A DNA stretch of 64,000 nucleotides, taken from positions 120,649,685 through 120,713,684 of the forward strand of contig OZ026613.1 of assembly GCA_964020975.1 (NCBI GenBank), read 5' to 3'. The position numbers and the translations under genes are program-made. The DNA comes from Hermodice carunculata. Lineage: Eukaryota > Annelida > Polychaeta > Eunicida > Amphinomidae. Shown here one piece after another: positions 1 through 10,892 of this stretch. A model generated the notes under the pieces. It had not been told where the DNA came from and ran no database searches. It saw nothing but the letters and a program-made list of their open reading frames with translations. How positions within the stretch are numbered: position 1 is the stretch's first letter; every line of letters begins with the position of its first letter.

Positions 1-936
1 CCCTTAATGTTAATGTACAGTTATAAAAGGTAATTACCTGACCATAGTTCACAGACATCATCCAAACAATGACAGGACAGAAACACGATCCATATTCATT
101 AATTCCAAACCCAACAATGACGGCAAAGAGATTTCAGACTTGCCAAAGCATCAACATTTCTTTTCCAATATCAATGTGAAGAAACAAATTTCATTCCTGA
201 CTTGAGACAGGCAGTCACCCATAAAAGGCAACTGGTGGTTTTAAACCAATCCTCTCAACCTTAGAAATATTCATCATTAACTGCAGACACTAGTTCCTTT
301 TTCAAAATGTATAGGCCTAACCACCCAAAACACAAATTTCATTTCTTCTGCCAAAAATAAAAAGAGAAAGAGACTTGTTAGGCCTATCACCTTTTAGTTC
401 TCCCGACTTGTCAGTCAGCTAAGTTTAAAGTAAAAGAGTAAAGTAGGCCTACATCGTTTTTGAGATATTTATGAATCTGGAACATTATAAGAATTTTAAG
501 TCAGACTACTATATTTACATTAGAATTGCGTAACATGTCAAAATTTGAATTTAAACACCAAAAAAAGTTTCCACGTGAACACAGGATAACTAAATTTGAT
601 ACTAATATTATATTTATTATGAAACATGGTTAAGTTCTTTCATGTTCCATTCTCACTAGAAAAAACAGCACAATAGGCCTAAAATTCTTTACAAAAATAT
701 TACTCACATCAGCTGAGTAAGTATTCCTTACATTCTGTCACTATATTCATAAGGATGAGAAATAGAAGGCCTGTATTGTTCAACATGATGCCTGAGAACT
801 TAAATGGTCCTTATTTCATTTTATATTTGTTGTAATTATAATAAATTTTATGTTCCAGTATTGAAAGTTCGATCAAGCTCATGGTAAGACAATCTCAGCT
901 ACAACATTAAAATACATAAACATATTTCTATGTGTT
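1..936. other. AT-rich flank without a recognised gene
   Basis: No open frame, RNA gene or tandem repeat was recognised. The stretch is AT-rich and carries several AGGCCT palindromes (for example in TAGGCCTAC near 443). It lies downstream of the Penelope-like reverse transcriptase, so part of it may be that element's 3' untranslated region, but no boundary is visible. Confidence 0.5.
392..428 (+). repeat. Relic of a hairpin-cap sequence
   Basis: The segment contains CGACTTGTCAGTCAGCTAAG, close to the right half of the perfect hairpin at 5946-5975 (loop TTGTCA, arm GTCAGCTGAGCT). The left arm is degenerate and nothing downstream matches the rest of that repeat. It is probably an eroded end of the same family; chance is possible. 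Confidence 0.35.
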
Positions 937-1968
937 TTACTCACACTCAGAAAATACCTTATTAATATGTTCATATAAATCAACATGATATTTCTGTAGA
1001 ACATATTGATATTTATCTTTAAAGTTAAGAAAAACCTTTTTTAATCTTATTTTGGAAAACCCCTGTTTAATAAGTCTTCCAAAAAGTGATTTATGTCTAT
1101 CAGCAAAATCTTTAAAATCAGTACAGTTCCTTGCGAAAGCAGTTAGTCTTGAGACATAGACACCATAAGCAGGATTGATAGGAATATTACTACTTATATA
1201 TGGATAATTTACTATATCAAAATTAAAATCATCTCTTTTATCATACACTTTTGATTTTAATATACCATCATCACTGAATAGGAGTAGATCTAAAAATGAG
1301 CATGTTATATTCGATTCAGTGGTTTCTTTTAGTTCCAGGTCACTAGGATAAATTGATTTAATGTAATCTTTTAAATGTTTGTTGTTGACACTTAATAAAT
1401 CATCTATATATCTGAAAGTTAAATTAAATGATCTAGCATGGTAATTCTTATCTTTGGCCATTTTCATTAGAAAATTATACTCGTGATAAAATAAATAAAG
1501 ATTAGCCAAAAGTGGCGCACAATTTGTACCCATGGGAATTCCTATGACCTGTCTAAAGACACTATCACCAAAACGAATGTAAATATTATCTATCAAATAT
1601 TCAAACAGTTTTATAAACTCATCATAGTCAAATGCATGTTGACCATTCTTAGCAGAATCACCAAAGAAAGCATGTTTATGACCAATTATAATTTTCTGAA
1701 ATTTATTTTTCTCAAAAACTTTAAAAACCAATGTTTGAATGCTACGTTTCAAATCTGCATGAGGTATTGTAGTATAGAGAGTAGAAAAATCCCAAGATGA
1801 TATGTGCCTGTAAGGTGAAACATTATCTGTTTGCAAAGCGTCAAGTAAACTTACAGAATTCTTTAATATCCAAAACCTATTAACTCCTGATGTTGATTCA
1901 ATTCTTTTACAGTAATTAAACCAAAATTCCTGTACCTTTTCTAATCCTTTAGCTAGTAGAACTGACAA
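937..1968 (-). pseudogene. Penelope-like reverse transcriptase, catalytic part
   Basis: This open frame of about 343 codons holds the palm and thumb of a reverse transcriptase, the enzyme that copies the element's RNA into DNA at the insertion site. Visible motifs, in order: motif A WDFSTLYTTIP near residue 60 with the first catalytic aspartate; motif B GIPMGTNCAPLLANLYLF near 143-160; motif C FRYIDDLL with the two catalytic aspartates near 189-190; and a thumb region rich in Lys and Phe to the end. All three catalytic aspartates are present. The reading begins inside the protein: homology continues upstream in another frame at 1953-2474, so the first codon is not a real start. The long open frame suggests recent activity, but the frame change with the upstream part indicates it is not intact. 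Confidence 0.75.
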
Positions 1969-2474
1969 TTCTTAGTAGAACAGAACTTAGATCCAGCAAT
2001 AAAACGGAATTTATATGGGTTTTTATGTAATTTTGGAATTGCAAAAATCCTTGGTAAGTTACGGAATTTATCACTGAAAGTTAAGTTGTACTTTTCTAAA
2101 TATTTAAAGTGATCATCCACTAAATGTTGAACAGAAAGGTTAACCTTTTGATAGGTAGTAGAGTTAACTGTAGAGTTGAGTAATCCTAATTCTTTGACAA
2201 TTACATCAAGATAGAACCGTTTACAAATGATAATAACATTATTGGCAGCCTTGTCAGCTGGAGCAAAAACATACTTTTCATGTAAATCATGTAGACATGC
2301 TTTAACATCAGGTTTATGAAGGACAGGATCAGGTGGTTGTTTAGTTTTTTTCTTTAGTTTATCAATTTTTCTATCCACTATACTACAAATCTCGTTAATC
2401 CACTCAGATAAAACTGAAACATCACAATTTTCTTTTTTAGCCCATGTTTTAGCATAATTCTCTATAGCTTCCAT
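1953..2474 (-). pseudogene. Penelope-like RT, N-terminal part
   Basis: About 173 codons that precede the catalytic part in element order and overlap it by 16 bases in a different frame. The segment contains APADKAANNVIIICKRFY, corresponding to the DKG-type motif upstream of RT motif 1 in Penelope-like elements, and LPRIFAIPKLHKNPYKFRFI, typical of RT motifs 1-2 (the 'IPKLHKxPxxFRxI' signature). The Lys-rich stretch KIDKLKKKTKQPP lies before it. The apparent methionine at 2474 sits at the junction with a 28-bp minisatellite, so it is probably not a native start but the point of 5' truncation. Confidence 0.65.
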
Positions 2475-2482
2475 TACTATTT

Positions 2483-2621
2483 GATAGGGTCATAGGATAC
2501 TGCACACCAGGATAGGGTCATAGAATACTGTACACCAGGATAGGGTCATAGGATACTGCACACCAGGATAGGGTCATAGGATACTGCACACCAGGATAGG
2601 GTCATAGGATACTGTGTACCA
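2483..2621. repeat. Minisatellite, 28-bp unit x 5
   Basis: Five head-to-tail copies of a 28-bp unit containing GGATAGGGTCATAGGATACT. Copies start at 2483, 2511, 2539, 2567 and 2595 with few substitutions. The array begins immediately beside the broken end of the Penelope-like element. Confidence 0.95.
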
Positions 2622-3065
2622 TTAAAGTATGAATTTCCTATTTGTGTGCAGTCATGAATTGTTGATTGTAGGTGGACAGCTTACCCGGCAGAGGCCGGGA
2701 TAACGGTGTCATTTTTAACTAAGAAAGGTTCTTGCGAATTCAGGAAAACATGATATATATTCAATCCGATGTACATCAAAAACACATCATGTGTGCAGTG
2801 TCTTCATAATCTTGGTTCAGCTTCAGGCTGCCATGTTTGTATTTTTGTGGTTGCCCCTTTGATGACACAGTATTTAAACAGCTTTACTGATGGCCTGTTA
2901 TGGTATCAAAGCGTTGTCTGTATTCAAGCCACCAGTCAGTTGGGGACTGCACCATTAACTCTACCCGTCTCCAATCTGATCATGCTGGAAACTTCCCTTG
3001 ACACCCTAGCTTTGTACTGTTGTACTCACATTGTGAAGCTGCTGATAATAGTATTCATTCTGGTT
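2622..3065. other. No recognised feature
   Basis: Unique-looking sequence without convincing coding potential. A short plus-strand open stretch at 2769-3089 has no recognisable motif and no clear splice context. Confidence 0.4.
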
Positions 3066-3252
3066 GGGCCTGTATTTTACCGTTTTTAACGGAAACGGAA
3101 CGGAATAAAGAATTTTTGTCACCTCTGAAACGGAATTTGCTGTTTTGCCTTAATGTGCTTTACATACAAAGAGAACTACTAAAACAGAATTTGGAAATTT
3201 CTGGCTGGTGAAACGGAATTTCTAGTTTTTTGAAACAGAAAAATACAGGTCC
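3066..3252. mobile_element. hAT-like MITE, ~187 bp
   Basis: The segment is bounded by inverted repeats GGGCCTGTATTTT and AAAATACAGGTCC, with one mismatch between the arms. The flanking octamers TTCTGGTT (left) and ATCTGGGT (right) agree at six of eight positions, as expected for an eroded 8-bp target duplication of the hAT type. Inside, the motif ACGGAAT recurs several times on the plus strand. No coding capacity. Confidence 0.6.
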
Positions 3253-3660
3253 ATCTGGGTACAAAGAGTTAGTTATTCTTGGTGCAGAAAGTGAAATATT
3301 CTTGGCAAAAAAGGTTAAATATTCATGGTGAAAGAGGTTGACCAATGACTGGATCATTGGCGAGGATCCCATCATTGACCATGACTGCATCAGTGACACT
3401 GACCATGTTGATAGCTTAGGATTATTGCCTGATATTATCAGCTGAGTTACTTAATAATCATGGCTAATTTGTACCAGGCAACCATTCCTGTAAATGTTGG
3501 CCAAGTATTCATATACTGGGTGAAATGTGATGCAAAATACCCTCCCGTGTGTGGATATGACCCATTTTCACAAAATGATGTGCCTTTGATTGTCAGGCCA
3601 AGGGACCTTGGTCAGAGAGGCCAGATCTGTGTGCAGTGGAGGTTTGAAATCACAATACTG

Positions 3661-3893
3661 TTAAGGCCACCCTTAAAATATTGTTTGTTTGCTGTAACTT
3701 GACCGACCCAATGAATTTGCTGCCTACCCAAATATTTTTTTTTATTCAGGGACTAAATCCTTCGTTATTCTATTATCACAATTTTTTAGAATTTGAGGAT
3801 TTTGGGGGAAAAAAATGTTGGCCTATCTACCTACCTTCTTAAAATTAGATTTAGATGTTACAGCAAGCCAACATATTTTTAGGGATTGCCTAA
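3661..3893. mobile_element. MITE with GGCCACCC ends, copy 1
   Basis: A ~233-bp element starting TTAAGGCCACCCTTAAAATA and ending with the near inverse (GTTACAGCAAGCC ... ATTTTTAGGGATTGCCTAA). A second copy lies at 31949-32363 with the same ends and interior, which fixes the boundaries. Flanking TTA/TAA would fit a PIF/Harbinger-type 3-bp duplication, but the superfamily is uncertain. Confidence 0.6.
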
Positions 3894-4932
3894 GAGTGGG
3901 ATTGGGAGCTTGGGGAGGGAGGAAAACACACAGAGTTTGGATAAATGGTGATCTTGCATTGTTGACGGATTTACCCTGTACATTTGATCATATGGGATGT
4001 TGGTGCATTGCATTGTTAGAACTGGAGCATAACAGTGCATGTCATGCCATGACCAGGTCACATGGTTTAAGGATTGTTCCATTTCTGCATTAACCTTTAG
4101 ACAACAGTAATACCCTCCCCCCCCCCACCACCTGGACAAAAATGAAATAAAGACTTGCTGAGAGTGTTCTGTAATTATGCATTCAATTTTGTCCTGTAGT
4201 TGTAAATGATTATGGTTCGTGTGTTCTGTGGAAGATAGCTGCAGTATATACAGTCACATCTTGCCAGTTTGTAGTCCTGGGCGTTCGATTGTTCACCCCG
4301 AGAGTGTCTGTTGTTATGAGTGCTGGAAAATCCCCAATAAATAAGAGCATAATATGATAGCAGTTGCTCAATACGCCAGGTTGTGATTGATGGATGTCTC
4401 CACTTCATTAATATGGTCTCCAGTGTCCAATTTGTTGCCAGGCTCTTGGATTGTTTCTGCAGGCTGCTTAATTGGCTTTTACTTTTTCTGCTGTATTTAA
4501 TTCAGATCATAGCAGGGAGAGAAACTCAATTATGATTTAAACCCTCCATATGTATAATGTTTTGGAGAATTGATTGTGCATTACAAGAGACTGCAATATG
4601 CATTTTGTAGCGTGCTGGTATGTGGTTCTTGAATCCTTTTCCTGCAGGTCCTCGCAGTGCACATCACAAACATGAATGATCCTCAAATTGCAGTGTACAG
4701 GCAGAAAGTGATCAGCGTGACCAGACGCCTGCATAAGGTGCACTCATTTTTGTCTATGTGGTTTTGGCACTAAACTCCACTCAGAAAAAAAGCCAAAAAA
4801 ACCCAAAGTAGCTAATATATATACTTTATGAGGAGATTGTCATGCAATAAAGATTGATGAACTGTCGCATAAGAGCTTTAGCAGGTATCATGGGTAATGT
4901 TAGTTGTATCTCAGCACAGACACAGGGTAAGC
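3894..4932. other. No recognised gene
   Basis: Mixed sequence with short open stretches on both strands that overlap each other and show no motif. A C-run occurs near 4118-4127. No repeat family was recognised. Confidence 0.4.
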
Positions 4933-5116
4933 ACCCATACAAACAAGTTTGTGGGTAATCCATGGTTCACCCATACAAACAAGTTTGTGGGTAATCCATG
5001 GTTCACCCATACAAACAAGTTTGTGGGTAATCCATGGTTCACCCATACAAACAAGTTTGTGGGTAATCCATGGTTCACCCATACAAACAAGTTTGTGGGT
5101 AATCCATGGTTCACCC
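4933..5116. repeat. Minisatellite, 36-bp unit x 5, palindromic monomer
   Basis: Five almost identical 36-bp units beginning ACCCATACAAACAAGTTTGT. Each monomer folds on itself (ACAAAC-AA-GTTTGT flanked by ACCCA and GGGT). Because 36 is a multiple of three, all six frames stay open and read as 12-residue peptide repeats; these are by-products, not genes. Confidence 0.95.
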
Positions 5117-5945
5117 ACAGTTGAACCAAGGCCATGGTTAAACCCACTCTACTGGCTTAAATTTCAGATTTGTGTGATGGGCTACAGTTTGCCCACTGTT
5201 CACCCACTGTTTGCCCAGGTGGCCAGTATTGATGGCCTGACCAGTGGGTGAACAATGGGCTTCAGCTTGGATAATGGGGCGACACTGGGCCATGTGGACT
5301 TTGAAATCTTCAGCAGGGGATGAAAAGTGGGCAACATTAACTTAATTAAGAGTATCATATTTTGGTTTTGGGCAAACAGTGGGCTATGTGGAAAAACTAT
5401 CCCACAATCCTTAGTGTTCTGTCATGTGACTTTCTAGAGAGAACTAGTTTTATTGCAGCCATTTTGGCAACATATTTGAATTGTGACTTCTATAGTGAAT
5501 TGCCAAAATTCACTGATCAAGGCTGAACAAATTATGCCAGACAAGATGAACAGACGTGGTACTGTGCAGAGAACACTTTGGAATGGAAATTTTCCACAGA
5601 TGTGATTCCAGTGGGAATAAAAGAGAAAGCTGAGTTAAATTTCCTTTATATTATTGCACATGTTAGTTTTCAAACTGCAGTTGAAGGAAGGTAATTCATA
5701 GAGCTGAATGCATTTTTTCGTATGGAAAAGGTATGGAGTAGACTAGAAACATCCATAGTTCAAAATTCCCTTGGACATGCATTGAATACATTTTACAGAT
5801 GCATGGCATTCATGCATTGACCCACATCTGTAGCCCATTTGTTGCCCATTTTATTGGGTGAACAGTGGGTTCCCACTGTTGGTCCACGACCTCATTTGCA
5901 TAGTAAAATGCCCATCTCTGCCCATGGGCTACCCACTCCTTTTTT
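5117..5945. other. Unclassified region with GTGGGTGAACAGTGGG motifs
   Basis: The last array unit grades into sequence in which variants of GGGTGAACAGTGGG and its complement (CCCACTGTTCACCC) recur at about 5191-5217, 5245-5262 and 5857-5880. It may be an old interspersed repeat from which the 36-bp array expanded. No coding signal. Confidence 0.35.
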
Positions 5946-5975
5946 AGCTCAGCTGACTTGTCAGTCAGCTGAGCT
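5946..5975. repeat. Head hairpin of the repeat
   Basis: AGCTCAGCTGAC (5946-5957), loop TTGTCA, GTCAGCTGAGCT (5964-5975): twelve perfect pairs. The copy at 54903 has ACCTCAGCTGAC and GTCAGCTGAGGT, so both partners of pair two have changed together. Confidence 0.9.
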
Positions 5976-6621
5976 TATCTTATGGTCCTCCGTCCGTTGT
6001 CCGTCCGTCCGTCGTCCGTCAACAATTTACATTTTCGACTTCTCAGAAACCGTCCGCCAGATCCACTTCAAACTTGGTGGGGATGTGCCTTGGGTAGGTG
6101 TCTACCAAGTTTGTTCAAATGGTCACGGTCCATTGATTTTTGGATTTTGAATGAATTTTTTTGTTCTTTTTTGGGCAAATCTTAGAAAATCTTCTATCTG
6201 AAACCGCTCACCCAATTACTTTGATATTACACACAAACTCTCCCTGGGACACCTAGTTCTTAATTTGTTCACCAGGTGGCGCTGCAATTTTTTTCTATTT
6301 TTTTATGAATTTTTGTGTGTTCTAGCAATTTTCGACTTCTTCTCCAGAACTGTCCCTCAGATTAAGCTGAAACATGATGGATATGTTCCTTGCAGAAGAG
6401 TCAAACAAAGTTGTTCACTATGTGGGAATGCTGCAGATTCCTGATTTTTAACGATTTTTTCAATTCGGGTACTTATCGGTCAATGCAGCTTTCCTATTGA
6501 TTACTATGGAAGTCAATCAGGGTTCATACAGCATAGCAAAGCCAAAATTCCATACTTTTTCAAGTACTTTCCAAACCATTTTTCCCAAAATTCCAAACTC
6601 AATTATCCGTGATTTTATGGG

Positions 6622-6625
<4 letters not shown>

Positions 6626-6685
<60 letters not shown>
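6626..6685. repeat. (TA)n microsatellite
   Basis: About 30 uninterrupted TA dinucleotides, directly beside the Tc1-like MITE, which inserts at TA. Confidence 0.95.
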
Positions 6686-6688
<3 letters not shown>

Positions 6689-6854
6689 TGGTTCCCCTCT
6701 TATAAGGCCACCCCAAATGTTTCCTTATTACGAGAGGTGGTCTCTCTTCAGGGGGAAACATATAATGAAAATGCCATACTTGCTGCACAGCAAAGTGGCC
6801 TTTGCAGAGGCAGTGGCATCTCTTTGGGGGTGGCTTACAAGAGGGGGACCAATG
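6686..6854. mobile_element. Tc1/mariner-type MITE, copy 1
   Basis: Begins CAGTGGTTCCCCTCTTATAA and ends AAGAGGGGGACCAATG, flanked by TA on both sides. The interior is shared with the copy at 48743-48919. The CAGTG ends and TA target are typical of non-autonomous Tc1/mariner/pogo elements. Confidence 0.75.
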
Positions 6855-7117
6855 TATACAATGTATATATTGAACAAAAAAAAAAAACTTTTTGTTTGAT
6901 ACTAGCAAGCGCTGCTTCGCCCATATTTTTCAAGTGCACATTACTTGCACACACCTTGCATCTTGCGCTGTGATTGTCCTGTTTTACAGGCAAAACCCAG
7001 TCCTTTTATTTGGGGTTTCCAAGCCAAGTTCATTATATGTACAGCCTCCCATTGTTATTGCGGCTTGGTGCACAATTTATGCATGCGGCAAACATTTACG
7101 GTCATTTATCCATAATT

Positions 7118-8326
7118 TAGGGCTCGACAATTTTTTAAAAAATCACTTGTCCGCTGGGCAAGCAGATTTCAAAATCTACTTGTCCTGATAAACTTCTATA
7201 AACATCATTTTTTTCTAACAATGCTAAGGCCTAGACAAACCATTTACCCTAAAATGTATTTGCCGCTTATTGTAACTTGCAAAATCGCAAAAAAATGTCA
7301 AATTTTATTATTCTAGCTGCAACTGTTTGACAGTGAAACTGGCAAAATATCAAATATACAAATTGAAAGTAAGCTATTTGCATGGGGTGACTAACGATGA
7401 AAAATACATAGTAATTTCTGGGACTTTAGGAGTCCGTATAAACTTAAATAACGATTAAATAGTTGCATTGGCTTCAGTTCAGGATCCTTTCTCTCTGCCT
7501 CTAATGGCGTGATCGATGCACTGATGGATGCATATCGTTTGCGTACCTACCATGAATGCAATCGGTATATCGTAGTAAATTTGCGTATATAGTATTGGCA
7601 AGTTCCTCGCAATAAATGGTGTTCTTAAATCAAATTCAAATTTTAATATTTCAAATCAGAAATCGAGCGTGCGCACCGTTAACATCTTTCCTGCAACTGT
7701 ACACAAACAGCTGCTTTGGCCATGTGGTCTGACGCACAACACATCACCCGATTGGTCAATTGAGTCACATGCAAAACTGAGCCAATCACGGCTCGTGCTA
7801 CGGTGTTTTCATCATGGCTTCCGCCAAGTGAACATGTGTGAATTTTCGGAGGGAACACACAAACGGGAAGCTTTGTTTTTATTGCAGCATACGAAAATAA
7901 AGATTCCGATGTTTATTGCAACAATTATTTGGAGTCACAGGCAAATACGCAAAGGTATGTGATAGCAGGAATTGCCGAATGTGTCCCAAATCAGTCCGTG
8001 AGACTGCGTCAGTTCACCGCAGATCCAATCCAGCGTCCACGCCGTCACTTGCGTGTGACTGGCACTGGCAGTTGTGTGCTGTTTTTGCCCAGGAAGTCAT
8101 CTCACGGCACGTATTTTTTTCTAACACTGTTTGAACCCACCGATAAATAGCATTTGATGTTAATTTGCAGATGAATTTGCCCTGCAAAATATTATTATTT
8201 TTTGACGGATTTTACAAGTAAAAAAGATTCCAACCAGCCCGCAGGGATAGCACTTTTCTATTTCCACCAGCGCGAGCCCAATTCTGACAAGCCCGGGCTT
8301 TCGGACATGCGAATTGTCGAGCCCTG
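7118..8326. mobile_element. Second hAT-like element nested in the first
   Basis: Ends TAGGGCTCGACAATT (7118) and AATTGTCGAGCCCTG (8326): a 14-bp inverted repeat with only the outermost base unmatched. Flanks are AATT on both sides (7114-7117, 8327-8330); a clear 8-bp duplication is not visible. The 1.2-kb interior has no transposase frame but retains a promoter-like cluster near 7740-7830. It lies inside the 6518-8692 element and is therefore the younger insertion. Confidence 0.7.
7735..7830 (+). promoter_or_regulatory. Promoter-like cluster inside the nested hAT element
   Basis: Within about 95 bases: GATTGG (inverted CCAAT box), TGAGTCAC (AP-1-like), AGCCAATCACG (CCAAT box) and ATCATGGCTTCCGCC (YY1/initiator-like with an ATG). 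No long reading frame follows. It could be the relic of the transposase promoter of the autonomous parent. Motif matching by eye only. Confidence 0.25.
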
Positions 8327-9739
8327 AATTCATGATGGACCATCACTCATAATCAAAATGACGCATGCTTGTTTTTCATATTTTGCAAAGAATCCCGTTG
8401 CATTGAGAGTTGAAAAAGGTGCCTTCCATGATGCTGTGCAATGCAAAAAAACCCCATAGATGCTATATTTAGCAATGAAATTAACTACGATTGTAGGTAT
8501 TGCTACAAACACTAAAAATAAAGGAACACAAATAGATTTTTTCATTCTGTTTGTTGTTTTTTTTTAACCGGAAAATCGATTTTCCATACTTTTCAAGACT
8601 TCTTTATGAAATTCCATACTTTTCAAAGCCTGGACCAGAGGGCATTCAAATTCCATACTTTTCAAGCCTTTTCAAGCTCTGTGCGAACCCTGTCAATGAG
8701 CATTCTAATGCTAATTCACATTTTCGACTTCTTCTCCAAAACCGTTATCAAGATTAACTTCAAACTTGGTGGGGATGTACCTTGAGTGGGTGTCTACCAA
8801 GTTTGTTCCCATGGTCATGTTCCAATGAATTTTGTTTTTTTTATGATTTTTTTTTCAAAAATCTGTACAAAAGTTTTAATAGGAAAGTTGTAACATGGGA
8901 ATTTCTTGTAATGGTTATAACTTAAATACTTTTGGCCAGATGTACTTCAAACTTGGTGGGGAAGTGCCTTGGGTGGATCTCTACCAAGTGTGTTCAAATG
9001 GTCACGCTCTATTGATTTTTGGAATTTTTATGAATTTTTTTGGTTTTTGGGGGGCAAACCTTAAAACTCTTCACCTCTGAAACTGCTCACCCAGTCGTTT
9101 TGATATCGTTCATAGACACTCCCAGGGACGCATAGTTCCCAATTTGTTCACCAGGTGGCACTGCAATTTTTTCTATTTTTTTTTATGAATTTTTTATATG
9201 GTTTTGTTATTTTTCACTTGTTCTCAGAACTGTCACTCAGATTAAAGTGAAATTTGATGGATATGTTCTTGTGGAAGGGTCAAACAAAGTGTTTACTAGG
9301 TGGCACTGCTTTAGATTCCTGATTTTTAAGTATTTTCCATTCGGGTACTTATCGATCAATGCAGCTTTCCTATTGATTACTATGTAAGTCAATGGGCATT
9401 CTAGTGCTAATTCACAGGACAACTGACACAAAATTTACTGTTTACTTGATAACTTGAGATCTGTTTTGAGTTAGTACCGGTATGCTGCACATGTTAATGT
9501 TTTTTTATGAAGGTCATGCTCAGACAGTACATGAATGACTTTGACTTCGTTTCTTGGGTCACAGTGCAACATACATGAATTTTACTCTTCATTATAACTT
9601 GAGAACTACTTGAACCTTGATGTTGCACATGTTAGTGTTCTTTTATAATGGTCAGACTTACTCAGAACATGGGCGACCTCGATCCTCTCCCAAGTTCATA
9701 GATCTGCAAGTGTGATGAATGTCAAGATCAGCTGAGCAT

Positions 9740-9757
9740 GGGCTGTTCACACAGCCC
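9740..9757. repeat. Tail hairpin of the repeat
   Basis: GGGCTG, loop TTCACA, CAGCCC, followed by TCTTGTTTTTTT. An identical hairpin closes the copy at 56135-56152. A longer-stemmed hairpin with the same TTCACA loop lies at 42779-42804. Confidence 0.85.
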
Positions 9758-9766
9758 TCTTGTTTT

Positions 9767-10465
9767 TTTGTTTTTTTTTGTATGGGTAGCCTCGATAAGG
9801 TAAGTAGTTGTTTTCATGTCTGACATTTCCACCATATCGGAGACAATAATTATGCCCCAGTCATTTTAAAAATCCACATGTGTTAATATTCCCAAAATAT
9901 TTTTAGAATAGTTGATTATAAACTTTTTTATTTTGTCTGGATCACGTTATTGTACAAGGAAAGCCAACATAATGGTTCTCCAGTTTGGGGTTTCATCAAT
10001 AAAGATACAATACAGAAAAATAAAATAAAATGTGTTCAAGGACTGGTCAAGTTCCCAAGCCCAGTATGCAGCCAGGCTCCAGGCAACCACCAGGCTACAG
10101 GTCCTATACAAAGCCCTCTGGTTCAATATGGCCTGACATTTCTCAGGCTGGTATAATAAGAAAATATAGATATGTTTGTTATCAGCAATGACTGCAGGGA
10201 GGATGGGTACCAGGTAGACATTGTGGGAACCTGCCTCACCTCTGCAGGGCCCAATGTGGCATTCTCAGAACTTGTTTAAGTAGAACTTATGCAGATGAAA
10301 TGGGAGGAAGGTTTGCAATCCAGGCAACATGGCTTTCAGTGTATTGTCCTTATGATGTGTGAATAGCAGGCCAACTAGATGCAGGTATGTGACTCTTCTG
10401 AGGGGGTTTAATTGGGTCAGTTGGGGGTAAGCATCCAAGGAGATGGAGGGTGGAGAGATTGTCAA
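9767..10465. other. No recognised feature
   Basis: No coding, RNA or repeat signal recognised apart from T-runs at the left margin that belong to the preceding repeat's end. Confidence 0.4.
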
Positions 10466-10892
10466 CCCTACTGTGGACACCCTGGTACCACCCCTACTCC
10501 ACGCTGCTACCACCCCAACTCCACCCTGGTACCAACCCTACTCCACCCAGGTACCACCCCTACTCCACCCTGGTACCAACCCTACTCCACCCAGGTACCA
10601 ACCCTACTCCACCCTGGTACCCCCTACTCCACTCTGTTACCACCCCCACTCCATCCTGGTACCAACCCTACTCCACCCTGGTACCAACCCTACTCCACCC
10701 TGGTACCAACCCTATTTCACCCTGGTACCAACCTTACTCCACCCTGGTACCACCCCTACTCCACCCTGGTACCACCCCTACTCCACCCTGGTACCAACCC
10801 TACTCCACCCTGGTACCACCCTACTCCACCCCGGTGCCAACTCTACTCCACCCTCCACCCGGTACCAACCCTACTCTACCCCGGTACCATGG
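10466..10892. repeat. Minisatellite, 22-bp unit, ~19 copies
   Basis: Units of about 22 bp built on CTACTCCACCCTGGTACCA, each holding the GGTACC palindrome. The plus strand is pyrimidine-rich, nearly free of stops in three frames, and yields Pro/Tyr/Thr-rich peptide repeats in all three: a by-product of the array. Confidence 0.95.

Larger units (their letters stand above)
937..2474 (-). mobile_element. Penelope-like retroelement fragment (reverse transcriptase only)
   Basis: Two overlapping minus-strand frames together carry the reverse-transcriptase region of a Penelope-like element. The sequence style (an APADKAANN motif near the N terminus, DFSTLYTT motif A, GIPMGTNCAPLLANL motif B, YIDD motif C) matches the group found in many aquatic invertebrates and described under names such as Naiad and Hydra. 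No GIY-YIG endonuclease is attached: the N-terminal side stops at 2474, eight bases before a minisatellite, so the copy is truncated there. No terminal repeats or target duplications were found. The clade assignment is from memory of motifs and is less certain than the RT call. Confidence 0.7.
6518..8692. mobile_element. hAT-like element, 2.2 kb, non-coding
   Basis: Terminal inverted repeats CAGGGTTC (6518-6525) and GAACCCTG (8685-8692), with similarity continuing into CATACAG/CGCACAG. It is flanked by TCAAT on both sides (6513-6517 and 8693-8697). The uninterrupted copy at 55457-55470 shows the empty site, confirming the 5-bp duplication. Subterminal motifs AATTCCATACTTTTCAAG recur at both ends. 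It contains a (TA)n tract, a Tc1-like MITE and a second hAT-like element. No transposase reading frame was found. Confidence 0.75.
5946..9766 (+). mobile_element. Hairpin-capped (TCCG)n repeat, interrupted by hAT-like insert
   Basis: The left end is a perfect 12-bp-stem hairpin (5946-5975) preceded by a T-run and followed by a TCCG-rich tract (5989-6020). The body consists of repeated modules containing ACTTCAAACTTGGTGG and CACCAGGTGGCGCTGCA. The right end is a second hairpin GGGCTG-TTCACA-CAGCCC (9740-9757) followed by TCTTG and a T-run. The same organisation recurs at 54903-56160. A hAT-like element (6518-8692) interrupts it. No protein coding. Layout resembles 'pearl'/Helentron-associated non-autonomous elements of molluscs, but superfamily is unproven. 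Confidence 0.7.

Noticed and set aside
3478-3641. Possible exon (VPLIVRPRDLGQRGQ reading)
   Set aside because: Acceptor is weak, donor GTTTGA is poor, and nothing links it to another exon.
9740-9766. GC-rich hairpin followed by T-run, like a bacterial terminator
   Set aside because: It is the conserved end of an interspersed repeat in a eukaryotic genome.
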